Assembly: GCA_024693505.1 (NCBI GenBank)
Contig: JAILKU010000085.1
Span: forward strand, 1 to 41,138
DNA from: Bacteroidaceae bacterium
GTDB taxonomy: Bacteria > Bacteroidota > Bacteroidia > Bacteroidales > Bacteroidaceae
Reading direction: 5' to 3'
DNA length: 41,138 nt
Made by a program: the position numbers and the translations under genes. Positions 30,751 to 39,762 of the stretch are shown piece by piece. The notes under the pieces were generated by a model that did no database searches, was not told the origin of the DNA, and worked only from the letters and a program-made list of their open reading frames with translations. Position 1 is the stretch's first letter, and every line of letters starts with the position of its first letter.

Positions 30751-31436
30751 AAAGATACACACTTCCAGTCACATTGCTGACCCTGACATGCTTTATCCTC
30801 CCCCTTCATGCCCAGGACGAGGAAAAGGCCGACATCGACGAATGGCAGACGCTGAAGGTCGAGGCAGCCCGCGACCCTTTCGAGAAGACAAAGCAGTTCA
30901 CCATCAACTTCAGCAACTACACAATCGAGGAGTGGTCCTATCCCCTTCGCGGCGCCCACGTAATCAGTCCCTTCGGCGGAGCGCGTGCCCATCATGCCGG
31001 AACTGACATCAAGACCCATCCCAACGACAGCGTTCGGGCGGCCTTCACGGGCGAGGTTATCTTGAGCGGGCCTCACTACGGCTACGGCAACTGCATCGTC
31101 ATCCGGCATGCCAACGGACTGGAAACGCTCTATAGCCACAATTCCAAGAACCTGGTTTCCGTAGGGCGATGGGTGCATGCAGGCGAAGTCATAGCCCTGG
31201 TAGGGCGCACAGGCCGGGCCACTACGGAGCACGTCCACTTCGAGACGCGCGTCCGAGGCAAGGCATTCGACAGCAGCATCCTCTTCGACCACGACAAGAA
31301 CCAGCTGCGAAAGGAGATTTTCGTATTCGAGAAGATGCCAAACGGCACGCTGCGCATCTCGACGCTCAAGGCAGGGAAGAAAGAGGAAGGAAAAGAGAAC
31401 GGGAAAGAGGAGACGAAAGCGGAAGGAAAGAAATGA
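30747..31436 (+). CDS. M23 (LytM-type) peptidase
   Basis: I chose the ATG at 30747 ([23 protein letters not shown] signal peptide), coupled to pgeF; 229 residues. The catalytic zinc site is complete: H83-x-x-x-D87 in HHAGTDIK and H162-x-H164 in EHVHFE; YGYGNCIVIRHANGLETLYSH is the usual core. It probably cuts peptide cross-links in peptidoglycan in the periplasm. The C-terminus is a lysine/glutamate-rich tail (KAGKKEEGKENGKEETKAEG) of low complexity and unknown use. Confidence 0.9.
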   Translation: MKRYTLPVTLLTLTCFILPLHAQDEEKADIDEWQTLKVEAARDPFEKTKQFTINFSNYTIEEWSYPLRGAHVISPFGGARAHHAGTDIKTHPNDSVRAAFTGEVILSGPHYGYGNCIVIRHANGLETLYSHNSKNLVSVGRWVHAGEVIALVGRTGRATTEHVHFETRVRGKAFDSSILFDHDKNQLRKEIFVFEKMPNGTLRISTLKAGKKEEGKENGKEETKAEGKK

Positions 31437-31486
31437 AACAGAAGGGCCAGGGACACAAACAAGAAACTACACAAAAACGAACCATT

Positions 31487-31939
31487 ATGAATATAGGAGA
31501 CAAAGCGCCCGAGGTATTGGGCAAGGACGAACAGGGACGGGACATCCGACTGAGTGATTACCGGGGCAGGAAACTGGTGCTGTACTTCTACCCGAAGGAC
31601 AACACCAGCGGCTGCACAGCCGAGGCATGCAGTCTGCGCGACCACTACGGCGAACTGCAGGGAGCCGGCTACGAAGTGGTGGGCGTGAGCAAGGATTCGG
31701 CAGCCAGCCACCAGAAGTTCAAGGCAAACCATCAGCTGCCCTTCCCGCTTATAGCCGATGTGGACAAGTCCCTGATGGAGGCAATGGGAGCCTGGGGAGA
31801 AAAGAATATGTACGGACGGAAGACCATGGGAACCATCCGCACCACCTTCATCATCAACGAGGAGGGCATCATAGAACAGATTCTTGCCGGTAAGCAGATA
31901 AAGACCAAGGAACACGCCCAGCAGATATTGTCCAAGTAA
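31487..31939 (+). CDS. bcp: Bcp/PrxQ-type peroxiredoxin
   Basis: I chose the ATG at 31487 (MNIGDKAPEVLGKDEQGRDI); 150 residues. FYPKDNTSGCTAEAC carries the peroxidatic Cys 43 and the resolving Cys 48 in the CxxxxC spacing of the PrxQ class. It reduces hydroperoxides with thioredoxin as donor. It is 50 nt after the M23 gene and 3 nt before the helicase gene. Confidence 0.93.
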   Translation: MNIGDKAPEVLGKDEQGRDIRLSDYRGRKLVLYFYPKDNTSGCTAEACSLRDHYGELQGAGYEVVGVSKDSAASHQKFKANHQLPFPLIADVDKSLMEAMGAWGEKNMYGRKTMGTIRTTFIINEEGIIEQILAGKQIKTKEHAQQILSK

Positions 31940-31942
31940 GCT

Positions 31943-34105
31943 ATGGAGCAGAACAGCGAGCTGCGCACCGCATGGGACTTCGTCGAAAATACGGGGCGGA
32001 GTATATTCCTGACGGGAAAGGCCGGAACGGGCAAGACGACCTTCCTGAAGACCATTGTGGAACGGTCGCGCAAGCGCCCCATCGTCGTTGCGCCGACGGG
32101 TGTAGCGGCCATCAATGCCGGCGGCGTCACCATCCATTCGTTCTTCCAGCTGCCCTTCGCACCCTACGTTCCGGGAGCAAAGGTAGAGAGTAAGTTCGAC
32201 TTCGGGCGGGAGAAACGGAAGATCATTGCCTCCATCGACCTGCTTATCATCGATGAGATCTCGATGGTCAGGGCCGACCTGCTGGATGCCATCGACAACG
32301 TTCTGCGCCGCTTCCGCGATCACTTTCAGCCCTTCGGCGGCGTTCAGCTGCTCATGATAGGTGACCTGGCACAGCTCACTCCCGTTGTGACTCCCGAAGA
32401 CGAGCAGATGCTGAAGCCCTACTACGACACGCCCTACTTCTTCGGTTCGAAGGCGTTGCAGCAGACCGACTACGTCACCATCCAGCTCTCGCACGTCTAT
32501 CGCCAACAGGACATGTCGTTCCTCCAGATTCTGAACGAGGTGCGACAGGGGCATCCCTCGCCACAGGCCCTCTCCCTGCTGAACGAACGTTGCAAGCCCG
32601 CCTTCACGCCACGCCCCGAAGACGCTTACATCCGACTGACCACTCACAACCATCTGGCCAACTACTACAACGAGTCGGAGCTCCGGAAACTCACCAGTCC
32701 CACGTTTCAGTTCCAGGCCGAAGTGAAGGGCACCTTCCCCGACTATTCCTACCCAACGGCCGAGACGCTGGTATTGAAGCAGGGCGCACAGGTGATGTTC
32801 GTGAAGAACGACCCTTCGGCGGACCACCTTTATTATAACGGGCGCATCGGGCGGGTAACCTATGTGGACAGCAAGAGAATCCTTGTGCGCTGCGAGGGAG
32901 ACGAGGACGACATCGAGGTGGAGCCGCTGGAATGGGAGAACACGCACTATACGCTGAACGAGCAGACCCGTGAGATAGAGAGCGAGGTGATGGGGACCTT
33001 CAAGCAATACCCCCTGCGTCTGGCCTGGGCCATCACCATTCACAAGAGTCAGGGCCTCACCTTCGACCGCGCCATCATCGATGCCAACCAGTCCTTCGCA
33101 CCCGGTCAGGTCTATGTGGCCCTCAGCCGCTGCCGTACTCTGGAGGGACTGGTGCTTGCCACCTCGCTGAGCGCAAGCGCCATCATCAACGACCAGAGAG
33201 TGGACAACTACATCGCCCGGCAGGAAACAGATGCCCGGCAGAGCATCCGCCAGTTGCCCGAGCTGAAGCAGGAGTACGAGCGTCACCTGCTCCTACAGCT
33301 CTTCGATTTCCGTCCGCTGCTCAGCATGCAGGAGACGATGGTGCGCATCTTCTCCGAGTTCTTCTACCACAGCCAGGCCGAGCTGACCCGGCTTCACGAC
33401 CAGGCCCTGCAGGACATCCGAGGGCGCATCGTCGATGTCGCCTCCAAGTGGCAGCAGAAGATTGGGGGCATGAGTATCGAACAACTGCGCGATGCCGACT
33501 TCCTGGAGCGCGTAAAACGCAGCGCCCTGTACTTTGCCGATACGCTGAACGAGATACTGGCCAAGCCCCTTGCGCTTACCGCGAAGGTGGAGACCAACAA
33601 CAAACAAGCCGCTCGCCGACTGGGAAACGCCCTGCCCGATGAACGGCAGACCTGGCTCTCGCGCCGCTTCCTGCTCACCAAGATTGCCGAGCAGGGCTTC
33701 AGCGTGGGCAACTATCTGAGGGAGAAGCAGATGTCGATGCTCGATGCCATCGACGAGAGTTCGCTCAAACCCAAGCGGGAGCGCAAGCCGAAGCAGAAGA
33801 AGGAGCCGAAGCCCAAGACCTGGGAAATGAGTTTACAGCTCTACCGACAGGGCATGAAGCACGACCTCATCGCGCACGAACGAAACCTTACCCTCGGCAC
33901 CGTCCTCGGGCACTTGGCCCGCTACATCGATTCCGGCCAGGTTGACTTAGACGACCTTGTCCCCTCTGAGCACCAGCAGGCCATCAATGCCGCCATCCGA
34001 AGGGTCGGAACCGGAGACGCCACAGCCATTAAGATGCTTTGTCCGTCCGATGTTGCCTACCACGAGATCCGCCTGATCTTAGACCGTACAGCAAGCCGGG
34101 CCTGA
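31943..34105 (+). CDS. Pif1-like superfamily 1 helicase with C-terminal HTH domain
   Basis: 720 residues. Walker A GKAGTGKTT at 25-33, motif Ia VVAPTGVAAINAGG ... TIHSFF, Walker B LLIIDEISMV, motif III MIGDLAQLTPVV, motif IV-like YRQQD, and motifs V/VI ITIHKSQGLTFDRAIID and YVALSRC. This is the Pif1/RecD-like set. Residues about 430-600 are helical. A winged-helix or HTH_40-type domain follows after a lysine/proline-rich linker (KPKRERKPKQKKEPKPK), with TWEMSLQLYRQGMKHDLIA ... LGTVLGHLARYI. Likely a 5'-3' DNA helicase for difficult structures. It begins 3 nt after bcp, so the two are coexpressed. Confidence 0.87.
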   Translation: MEQNSELRTAWDFVENTGRSIFLTGKAGTGKTTFLKTIVERSRKRPIVVAPTGVAAINAGGVTIHSFFQLPFAPYVPGAKVESKFDFGREKRKIIASIDLLIIDEISMVRADLLDAIDNVLRRFRDHFQPFGGVQLLMIGDLAQLTPVVTPEDEQMLKPYYDTPYFFGSKALQQTDYVTIQLSHVYRQQDMSFLQILNEVRQGHPSPQALSLLNERCKPAFTPRPEDAYIRLTTHNHLANYYNESELRKLTSPTFQFQAEVKGTFPDYSYPTAETLVLKQGAQVMFVKNDPSADHLYYNGRIGRVTYVDSKRILVRCEGDEDDIEVEPLEWENTHYTLNEQTREIESEVMGTFKQYPLRLAWAITIHKSQGLTFDRAIIDANQSFAPGQVYVALSRCRTLEGLVLATSLSASAIINDQRVDNYIARQETDARQSIRQLPELKQEYERHLLLQLFDFRPLLSMQETMVRIFSEFFYHSQAELTRLHDQALQDIRGRIVDVASKWQQKIGGMSIEQLRDADFLERVKRSALYFADTLNEILAKPLALTAKVETNNKQAARRLGNALPDERQTWLSRRFLLTKIAEQGFSVGNYLREKQMSMLDAIDESSLKPKRERKPKQKKEPKPKTWEMSLQLYRQGMKHDLIAHERNLTLGTVLGHLARYIDSGQVDLDDLVPSEHQQAINAAIRRVGTGDATAIKMLCPSDVAYHEIRLILDRTASRA

Positions 34106-34131
34106 CAAAGCCCAAACCACCCCACACAATA

Positions 34132-35430
34132 ATGAACCCTCGCGACACTCAGATACTACGGATTGCCCTGCCCTCCATCGTGTCCAATATTACTGTTCCC
34201 CTGCTTGGGATGATCGACGTCGCAATCGTAGGGCACATGGGCAGTCCTGTCTATATCGGCGCTGTGGCCGTTGGGTCAATGATATTCAATCTCGTCTATT
34301 GGCTCTTTGCCTTCCTTCGGATGGGCTCGAGCGGCCTCACCTCACAGGCCTTGGGGCGCCGCGACCTGACTGAAGTCACAAGATTACTGGTACGATCGAT
34401 GACTATTGCGCTTGGCATAGCTGCCCTGCTCCTGGTGCTCCAGGCGCCTTTGAAGCTGCTGATGTTCAGGTTTATAGCCCCAACGGACGATGTAGCTCCC
34501 CTTGCCTCGCTCTATTATAATATCGTTGTCTGGGGCGCGCCGGCCATGCTGGGCCTCTACAGTCTGTCGGGCTGGTACGTCGGAATGCAGAACACCCGCA
34601 TCCCGATGATTATCTCCATCGGGCAGAACGTAGTAAACATTCTGGCTTCGCTGACCCTGGTATATGGCTTTGGCATGAAGATAGAGGGCGTTGCGCTGGG
34701 TACAGTCATTGCGCAGTATGCCGGCTTCCTCGTAGCCCTCGCCTTGCTGCTGCGCTTCTATGGCAGGCTGCGCAGCCATCTGGTGCTGAAGGGCACTTTC
34801 GTTCGCAGGGCGATGAGCCAGTTCTTCAACGTCAACCGCGACATCTTCCTGCGCACGCTTTGCCTCGTTGCAGTCAATCTCTACTTCACCTCTGCCGGAG
34901 CGCGCCACGGAGCAGTTATCCTGTCGGTAAACACGATAATGATGCAGCTCTACCTGCTCTTCTCCTACTTTATGGACGGCTTTGCATACGCAGGCGAGGC
35001 CTTGGGCGGCAGGGCATTCGGAGCGCGGAATACCGAGGGCTTCAACGCTATGATGCGCCGTCTGTCGGTTTGGGCAGCGGCAGTTGCCTTGCTGTTCACG
35101 CTTGTCTACGTCCTCTTCGGGCTGAAGATAATCGGCATCCTGACCGATGAGCCACAAGTACTGCAGACGGCCGGGGAGTTCGTTTCCTGGATCTGGCTTG
35201 TGCCGATGGTCAGCACTCCGGCCTTCATACTGGACGGCATATTTATCGGCATCACCGCCACTCGCGGCATGCTGCTGTCCTCCTTCCTGGCCACCCTGCT
35301 GTTCTTCGCCCTTTACTTCCTGACCCAAGGGCTTTGGGGCAATCATTCGCTCTGGCTGGCTATGATTGCCTATTTGGCTATGCGGGGAATAGTACAACTT
35401 ATCTGGCTGAAGAAAAGTCAGGCAACCTAG
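34132..35430 (+). CDS. MATE-family multidrug/sodium antiporter
   Basis: I chose the ATG at 34132 (MNPRDTQILRIALPSIVSNI); 432 residues, twelve expected membrane segments. The first half has PLLGMIDVAIVGHMG and RMGSSGLTSQALGR, the second half SYFMDGFAYAGEALGGRAFGA, which is the DinF-like branch of MATE exporters. It exports drugs or metabolites using sodium or protons. It starts 26 nt after the helicase gene and ends the plus-strand run; a 21-bp repeat array begins 4 nt after its stop. Confidence 0.88.
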   Translation: MNPRDTQILRIALPSIVSNITVPLLGMIDVAIVGHMGSPVYIGAVAVGSMIFNLVYWLFAFLRMGSSGLTSQALGRRDLTEVTRLLVRSMTIALGIAALLLVLQAPLKLLMFRFIAPTDDVAPLASLYYNIVVWGAPAMLGLYSLSGWYVGMQNTRIPMIISIGQNVVNILASLTLVYGFGMKIEGVALGTVIAQYAGFLVALALLLRFYGRLRSHLVLKGTFVRRAMSQFFNVNRDIFLRTLCLVAVNLYFTSAGARHGAVILSVNTIMMQLYLLFSYFMDGFAYAGEALGGRAFGARNTEGFNAMMRRLSVWAAAVALLFTLVYVLFGLKIIGILTDEPQVLQTAGEFVSWIWLVPMVSTPAFILDGIFIGITATRGMLLSSFLATLLFFALYFLTQGLWGNHSLWLAMIAYLAMRGIVQLIWLKKSQAT

Positions 35431-35433
35431 GTG

Positions 35434-35529
35434 TATTTTATGTTGCCAGACTGGCAACATAAGTTGCTGGGCGAACAACACAAGTTGCCAGTCGAGCAAC
35501 ATAAGTTGCTGGGCTGGCAACATAAAATA
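35434..35529. repeat. Four-unit 21-bp array of GTTGC/GCAAC palindromes between convergent genes
   Basis: GTTGC starts at 35442, 35463, 35484 and 35505, each 21 bp apart. Every unit can fold on itself (GTTG ... CAAC) and ends ACATAA or similar. The whole array is bounded by perfect 16-bp inverted ends, TATTTTATGTTGCCAG (35434-35449) and CTGGCAACATAAAATA (35514-35529). It lies directly after the MATE stop codon, convergent with murF. Confidence 0.8.
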
Positions 35530-35546
35530 CCTAACGGGGAAAGAAC

Positions 35547-35570
35547 TTTTCCTGCTGCGGGGCAGGAAAA
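35547..35570. terminator. Hairpin between MATE and murF
   Basis: TTTTCCTGC (35547-35555) and GCAGGAAAA (35562-35570) pair over 9 bp with a 6-nt loop, 28 nt beyond the murF stop on its strand. It could end either convergent gene; no separate U-tract follows. Confidence 0.45.
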
Positions 35571-35598
35571 AACACAGGTATCTCCCTTGAAAACCGCT

Positions 35599-36906
35599 TT
35601 ACAGCAGGTCGGGCAATTCGTGGAGGCGCATGCTGTTGCTACCCTTTATCAGGATGGTGAAACCCTCTACCGGTTCGGAATCCAGGCAGGCCTTTACGGC
35701 CTCCACATCGGGGAAGAAGCGGACCTGCGAAGGAGAGAATCCCAGAACCTCGGCCGCCTGACGGAACTTGGGACCGACGAGCCAGATCTGCCCGATACGC
35801 GAGTCGGCAAGCTGGGTCAGGACCTTTTGGTGCTCGGCATCACTCTCTTCGCCCAGTTCCTGCATATCGCCCAGGATAACCATCTTGGGTTCATTACAGA
35901 TAAAGGAGAAGTTCGTCAGCGCGGCAGCCATACTGGAGGGGTTGGCATTGTAGGCATCCACGATGAGTTTGTTGCGCGCACTCTGGCGGAATTCGCTGCG
36001 GCTGTTCCTCGGCACGTAGCCGGCAACGGCCTCGTCAATCAGGTCGGCCGGCACGCCGAAGTGAAGTCCGACGGTAACGGCTGCCCGCACATTATCTATA
36101 TTATAGGCTCCGACGAGATGAGTCGCCACCTGGTGCCAGTCTTCGTCTACATCCTGGCGCCAGCGGAAGGTGAGGAAGGGATTGACCTGCTCTACGCGAC
36201 CTTCCACGTAGGGGATGGCCGTCTCGTAGAGCTTCAGGCCCCGTCCCTCGGCCATCTGCAGGAGATCGTCGTCGAAGGCATTGAGGAAGACCTTGCCCCC
36301 TCGCGCCGAGAGGTCGTCGTAGAGCTCGCCCTTTGTGGCCCTGACACCCTCGAAGGAGCCAAAGCCTTCAAGATGAGCCCGCCCGACATTGGTTATGATG
36401 CCATAGTCGGCCTGCGCGATGCGACTTAGCGCGGCTATCTCGCCGGGATGGTTTGCACCGGTTTCCACCACCGCCAGGTCGTGCCTGGCCGTCAGACGCA
36501 GAAGGGTCAGGGGCACTCCGATATGGTTGTTGAAGTTCCCTTGAGTGAAGAGCACGTTGAATTTCTTGGCAAGAACGGCCGAGACGAGCTCCTTTGTGGT
36601 CGTCTTTCCGTTCGTGCCCGTTATCTGGAGCACAGTACCTCCCCACTTCCGGCGATGCAGGGCGGCCAGCTGCTGAAGGGCCTGCAGCACATCGGGCACA
36701 AGGATGAAGCGCTCGTCGAGGGCGACTTCCGGCTCGTCCACGACAGCCGCGGCGCATCCGGCCTCAAGGGCCTGGCGGGCATAGGCATTTCCGTTGAACT
36801 TCTCTCCCCTCAGAGCAAAGAAGACTGACCCCTCCGGACAGTTCCGGCTATCGGTCGTCACAATGGGATGTTGCAGGTAAACTTGGTACAATTCTTCGAT
36901 ATTCAT
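35599..36906 (-). CDS. murF: UDP-N-acetylmuramoyl-tripeptide--D-alanyl-D-alanine ligase
   Basis: 435 residues, a little shorter than E. coli MurF. ATP loop GTNGKTTTK at 97-105; N-terminal TTDSRNCPEGSVFFALRGEKFNG binds the UDP substrate; VETGANHPGEI, NVGRAHLEGFGS and DAYNANPSSMAAAL are classic Mur-ligase motifs. It adds D-Ala-D-Ala to the precursor in the cytoplasm. Alone on the minus strand, convergent with the MATE gene and divergent from folP, with a shared 102-nt promoter region. Confidence 0.94.
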   Translation of the reverse strand: MNIEELYQVYLQHPIVTTDSRNCPEGSVFFALRGEKFNGNAYARQALEAGCAAAVVDEPEVALDERFILVPDVLQALQQLAALHRRKWGGTVLQITGTNGKTTTKELVSAVLAKKFNVLFTQGNFNNHIGVPLTLLRLTARHDLAVVETGANHPGEIAALSRIAQADYGIITNVGRAHLEGFGSFEGVRATKGELYDDLSARGGKVFLNAFDDDLLQMAEGRGLKLYETAIPYVEGRVEQVNPFLTFRWRQDVDEDWHQVATHLVGAYNIDNVRAAVTVGLHFGVPADLIDEAVAGYVPRNSRSEFRQSARNKLIVDAYNANPSSMAAALTNFSFICNEPKMVILGDMQELGEESDAEHQKVLTQLADSRIGQIWLVGPKFRQAAEVLGFSPSQVRFFPDVEAVKACLDSEPVEGFTILIKGSNSMRLHELPDLL

Positions 36907-36931
36907 AATCCTTTTTTTACGTTTTCGACTA

Positions 36932-36939
36932 CAAAGTTA
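36932..36939 (-). promoter_or_regulatory. -7 box of murF
   Basis: Minus strand TAACTTTG at 36939-36932, about 25 nt before the ATG. No TTTG is found at 19-21 nt, so the -33 box is weak. It is one half of an 11-bp perfect inverted pair (36931-36941 and 36980-36990) with the folP -7 box. Confidence 0.45.
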
Positions 36940-36957
36940 TACCTTTTTTTGATATAA

Positions 36958-36989
36958 TTTGCTGATTTTGCAAATAATGTATAACTTTG
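36958..36989 (+). promoter_or_regulatory. Promoter of folP-cdaA
   Basis: TTTG (36958-36961), 20-nt spacer, TAACTTTG (36982-36989). Directly after it, CAAAGTTA (36993-37000) forms a palindrome with the -7 box around TGG. The folP ATG is at 37009. Confidence 0.72.
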
Positions 36990-37008
36990 TGGCAAAGTTA
37001 GCACAGAA

Positions 37009-37872
37009 ATGAGCGAACAGCTTCCCTTCTTCATCAATTTGAATGGAGTCTTGAAGGATATCAGCACGCCCCAGGTGATGGGGATACTGAACGTCACGCC
37101 CGACTCGTTCTATGCCGCAAGCCGTCAGCAGACGGACGAGGCCATTGCAGCCCGGGTGCGGCAGATTCTGGACGAGGGCGCCTCGATGATTGACGTAGGC
37201 GCCTACTCCAGCCGGCCGGGTGCCGACGACGTCTCGGCCGACGAGGAAATGGGCCGTCTGGCTCATGCGCTCGACATCCTGCGCCGCACAGCTCCGCAGG
37301 CCATAGTGAGCGTGGATACATTCCGTGCCCAGGTGGCCCGTCATTGCGTAGAGGACTTCGGGGTGCAGATTATCAACGACATATCGGGCGGAGAGCTGGA
37401 TGCAGGGATGTTCGATACGGTGGCCCGGCTGCAAGTGCCCTACATCCTGATGCACATGAAGGGAACGCCACGCACCATGCAGCAGGCTCCCCGCTACGAC
37501 GACCTGCTGACCGAGATGCTGCAGTACTTCGGACGCAAGACAGAGCAACTTCACGAGATGGGAGTGAAGGACATCATCCTGGATCCGGGCTTCGGCTTCG
37601 GAAAGACGATGTCGCACAACTATGAGCTCATGCAACGTCTGCAAGACCTGCGCCTGCTGGGCCTTCCCCTGCTGGTAGGCGTGAGCCGCAAGAGCATGAT
37701 ATACCGTCTGCTGGGCACACAGCCCGAGGATGCCCTGAACGGCACCACCGTCCTGAACACAATGGCCTTGATGAAGGGGGCCAGCATCCTGCGCGTCCAC
37801 GATGTAAAGGCCGCGACAGAGGCTGTGAGAATCGTTCAGGCCGTCAAGGAAGGACCGACAGATAATACATAA
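37009..37872 (+). CDS. folP: Dihydropteroate synthase
   Basis: 287 residues. PQVMGILNVTPDSFYAASR, MIDVGAYSSRPGADDVS, INDISGG, MHMKGTP, DPGFGFGKTMSHN and GVSRKSMIY are the full set of DHPS motifs (pterin and pABA sites). It joins pABA to dihydropterin pyrophosphate for folate synthesis and is the sulfonamide target. cdaA follows after 24 nt, a pairing common in Bacteroidetes. Confidence 0.95.
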   Translation: MSEQLPFFINLNGVLKDISTPQVMGILNVTPDSFYAASRQQTDEAIAARVRQILDEGASMIDVGAYSSRPGADDVSADEEMGRLAHALDILRRTAPQAIVSVDTFRAQVARHCVEDFGVQIINDISGGELDAGMFDTVARLQVPYILMHMKGTPRTMQQAPRYDDLLTEMLQYFGRKTEQLHEMGVKDIILDPGFGFGKTMSHNYELMQRLQDLRLLGLPLLVGVSRKSMIYRLLGTQPEDALNGTTVLNTMALMKGASILRVHDVKAATEAVRIVQAVKEGPTDNT

Positions 37873-37896
37873 CGAGAGAGGGAAAGGAATAGAACT

Positions 37897-38676
37897 ATGC
37901 TTGATTTTGGAATAAAAGACCTGATAGACATCCTGCTTGTAGCCGTAATACTCTACTATTGCTACAAGGTGATGAAGCAGTCGCGCTCGGTGAACATCTT
38001 CTATGGCGTGCTGCTCTTCATCAGTTTCTGGATCGTGGTAAGCAAGGTGTTGGAGATGAAGCTTCTGGGCAGCATACTGAACCAGCTGGTCAGCGTAGGA
38101 GCCATCGCGCTCATCATCCTGTTTCAGGAGGAGATCCGGCGTTTCTTCTACACCATCGGCACTCATGAACGGGCCCATCGGCTGCTGCAGTTCTTCCGTC
38201 CGGGCCACCGCCACGAAGAGGAGGAGAAGCGACACAGCCGCGAGACCATCATCCCCATCGTATTGGCCTGCCTGAACATGAGCAAGCAGAAGGTGGGAGC
38301 GCTCATCGTCATGCAGAACAACCTGCCCCTGAACGACTTCGTGCGCTCCGGCGACATAGTTGACGCACGCATCAGCCAGCGCCTCATCGAGAACATATTC
38401 TTCAAGAACAGCCCCCTCCACGACGGAGCAATGATCGTCTCGGGCAACCGCATAACAGCTGCCGCCTGCATCCTGCCCATCAGTCACGACCTGGACATCC
38501 CCAAGGAATTCGGCCTTCGCCATCGTGCCGCGAAAGGCATCAGCAAGGAGACCGACGCCCTGGCTATCGTAGTGAGCGAGGAGACGGGCCACATCAGCGC
38601 CGCCTACAACGACACCTTCCGCACCCACCTCTCTGCCGAGGAACTGGAATCCATCCTGATGAAGGGAAAATTTTGA
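37897..38676 (+). CDS. cdaA: Membrane diadenylate cyclase (CdaA type)
   Basis: 259 residues. Three N-terminal membrane helices (about 9-24, 33-50, 62-78), a short coiled link, then the DAC domain with DGA at 176-178 (NSPLHDGAMI) and RHR at 208-210 (FGLRHRAAKG), the two signature motifs for c-di-AMP synthesis from two ATP. C-di-AMP governs osmotic and cell-wall balance. No CdaR gene is adjacent; instead folP is upstream and pta lies 56 nt downstream. Confidence 0.94.
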   Translation: MLDFGIKDLIDILLVAVILYYCYKVMKQSRSVNIFYGVLLFISFWIVVSKVLEMKLLGSILNQLVSVGAIALIILFQEEIRRFFYTIGTHERAHRLLQFFRPGHRHEEEEKRHSRETIIPIVLACLNMSKQKVGALIVMQNNLPLNDFVRSGDIVDARISQRLIENIFFKNSPLHDGAMIVSGNRITAAACILPISHDLDIPKEFGLRHRAAKGISKETDALAIVVSEETGHISAAYNDTFRTHLSAEELESILMKGKF

Positions 38677-38732
38677 GGGGCCGGAAACCGGATAAGAGAT
38701 AAATGGACAACAAATACTAACATAAGATAGAT

Positions 38733-39743
38733 ATGACACTAATTGAGAAAATCATCTCGCGCGCCCAGAGCAACAAGCAGCGCATCGTACTGCCCGAGAG
38801 CCTGGAGGAGCGCACTCTGACCGCCGCCGACCGTGCCCTGGCCGACGGGCTGGCCGAAATCATCCTGATTGGTAACCGTGAAGAAATCCTGGCCCTGGCC
38901 CGCAAGCTGGGACTGGAGCATGTGGAACAGGCCACCATCATCGATCCTGCCACAAGCGAAAAGACCGCAGCATACGCACAGCTGCTATACGATCTGCGCA
39001 AGTCGAAGGGAATGACCCTCGAGGAGGCTCAGCGCAAAGTGATGGATCCGCTCTACTTCGGATGCCTCATCATTAAGAGCGGCGATGCCGACGGACAGAT
39101 AAGTGGTGCCCTGAGCACGACGGGCGACACCCTGCGCCCCGCCCTGCAAATCATCAAGTGCGCCCCGGGCATCACCTGCGTGAGCGGTGCCATGCTGCTT
39201 ATCACACAGACGCCAGAATACGGCGAGGACGGTGTGCTTGTAGTTGGCGATGTGGCCGTAACGCCCATGCCCGATGCCTCTCAGCTGGCGCAGATTGCCG
39301 TCTGCACGGCACAGACAGCCCGCAGCGTGGCCGGATTCGAGGAGCCTCGAGTAGCTATGCTGAGCTTCAGCACGAAGGGTAGTGCCAAGCACGAAGTGGT
39401 GGACAAGGTGGTCGAGGCCACCCGCCTGGCCCGCGAGCTGGAGCCCGCCCTTCAAGTGGACGGCGAGTTGCAGGCCGATGCAGCCCTTGTGCCCTCTGTC
39501 GGTGCCAAGAAAGCACCCGGCAGCGACATTGCCGGACGGGCTAATGTACTCGTCTTCCCCTGCCTGGAAGTAGGAAATATCGCATATAAGCTGGTGCAGC
39601 GACTGGGGCGCGCCGACGCCATCGGCCCCATCCTTCAGGGCATCGCACGCCCTGTGAACGACCTTTCACGAGGTTGTTCTGTGGACGACATCTACAAGAT
39701 GGTAGCCATCACGGCCTGTCAGGCTATGGATGCGAAGAAGTGA
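38733..39743 (+). CDS. pta: Phosphate acetyltransferase
   Basis: 336 residues, the short (single-domain) Pta. [12 protein letters not shown] at the start, [50 protein letters not shown] and [21 protein letters not shown] are typical. It converts acetyl-CoA to acetyl phosphate. ackA follows after 19 nt, giving the pta-ackA acetate pathway. Confidence 0.95.
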   Translation: MTLIEKIISRAQSNKQRIVLPESLEERTLTAADRALADGLAEIILIGNREEILALARKLGLEHVEQATIIDPATSEKTAAYAQLLYDLRKSKGMTLEEAQRKVMDPLYFGCLIIKSGDADGQISGALSTTGDTLRPALQIIKCAPGITCVSGAMLLITQTPEYGEDGVLVVGDVAVTPMPDASQLAQIAVCTAQTARSVAGFEEPRVAMLSFSTKGSAKHEVVDKVVEATRLARELEPALQVDGELQADAALVPSVGAKKAPGSDIAGRANVLVFPCLEVGNIAYKLVQRLGRADAIGPILQGIARPVNDLSRGCSVDDIYKMVAITACQAMDAKK

Positions 39744-39762
39744 AACTATAACTGAAAACGTA

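Noticed and set aside
31130-33286. 718-codon minus-strand open frame opposite bcp and the helicase gene
   Set aside because: Both plus-strand genes have intact family motifs; the antisense product is low-complexity and Val/Leu/Gly rich as expected of a shadow frame.
36937-38739. 600-codon minus-strand open frame opposite folP and cdaA
   Set aside because: Antisense to two clearly recognisable genes with complete catalytic motifs; no promoter or signal for it.
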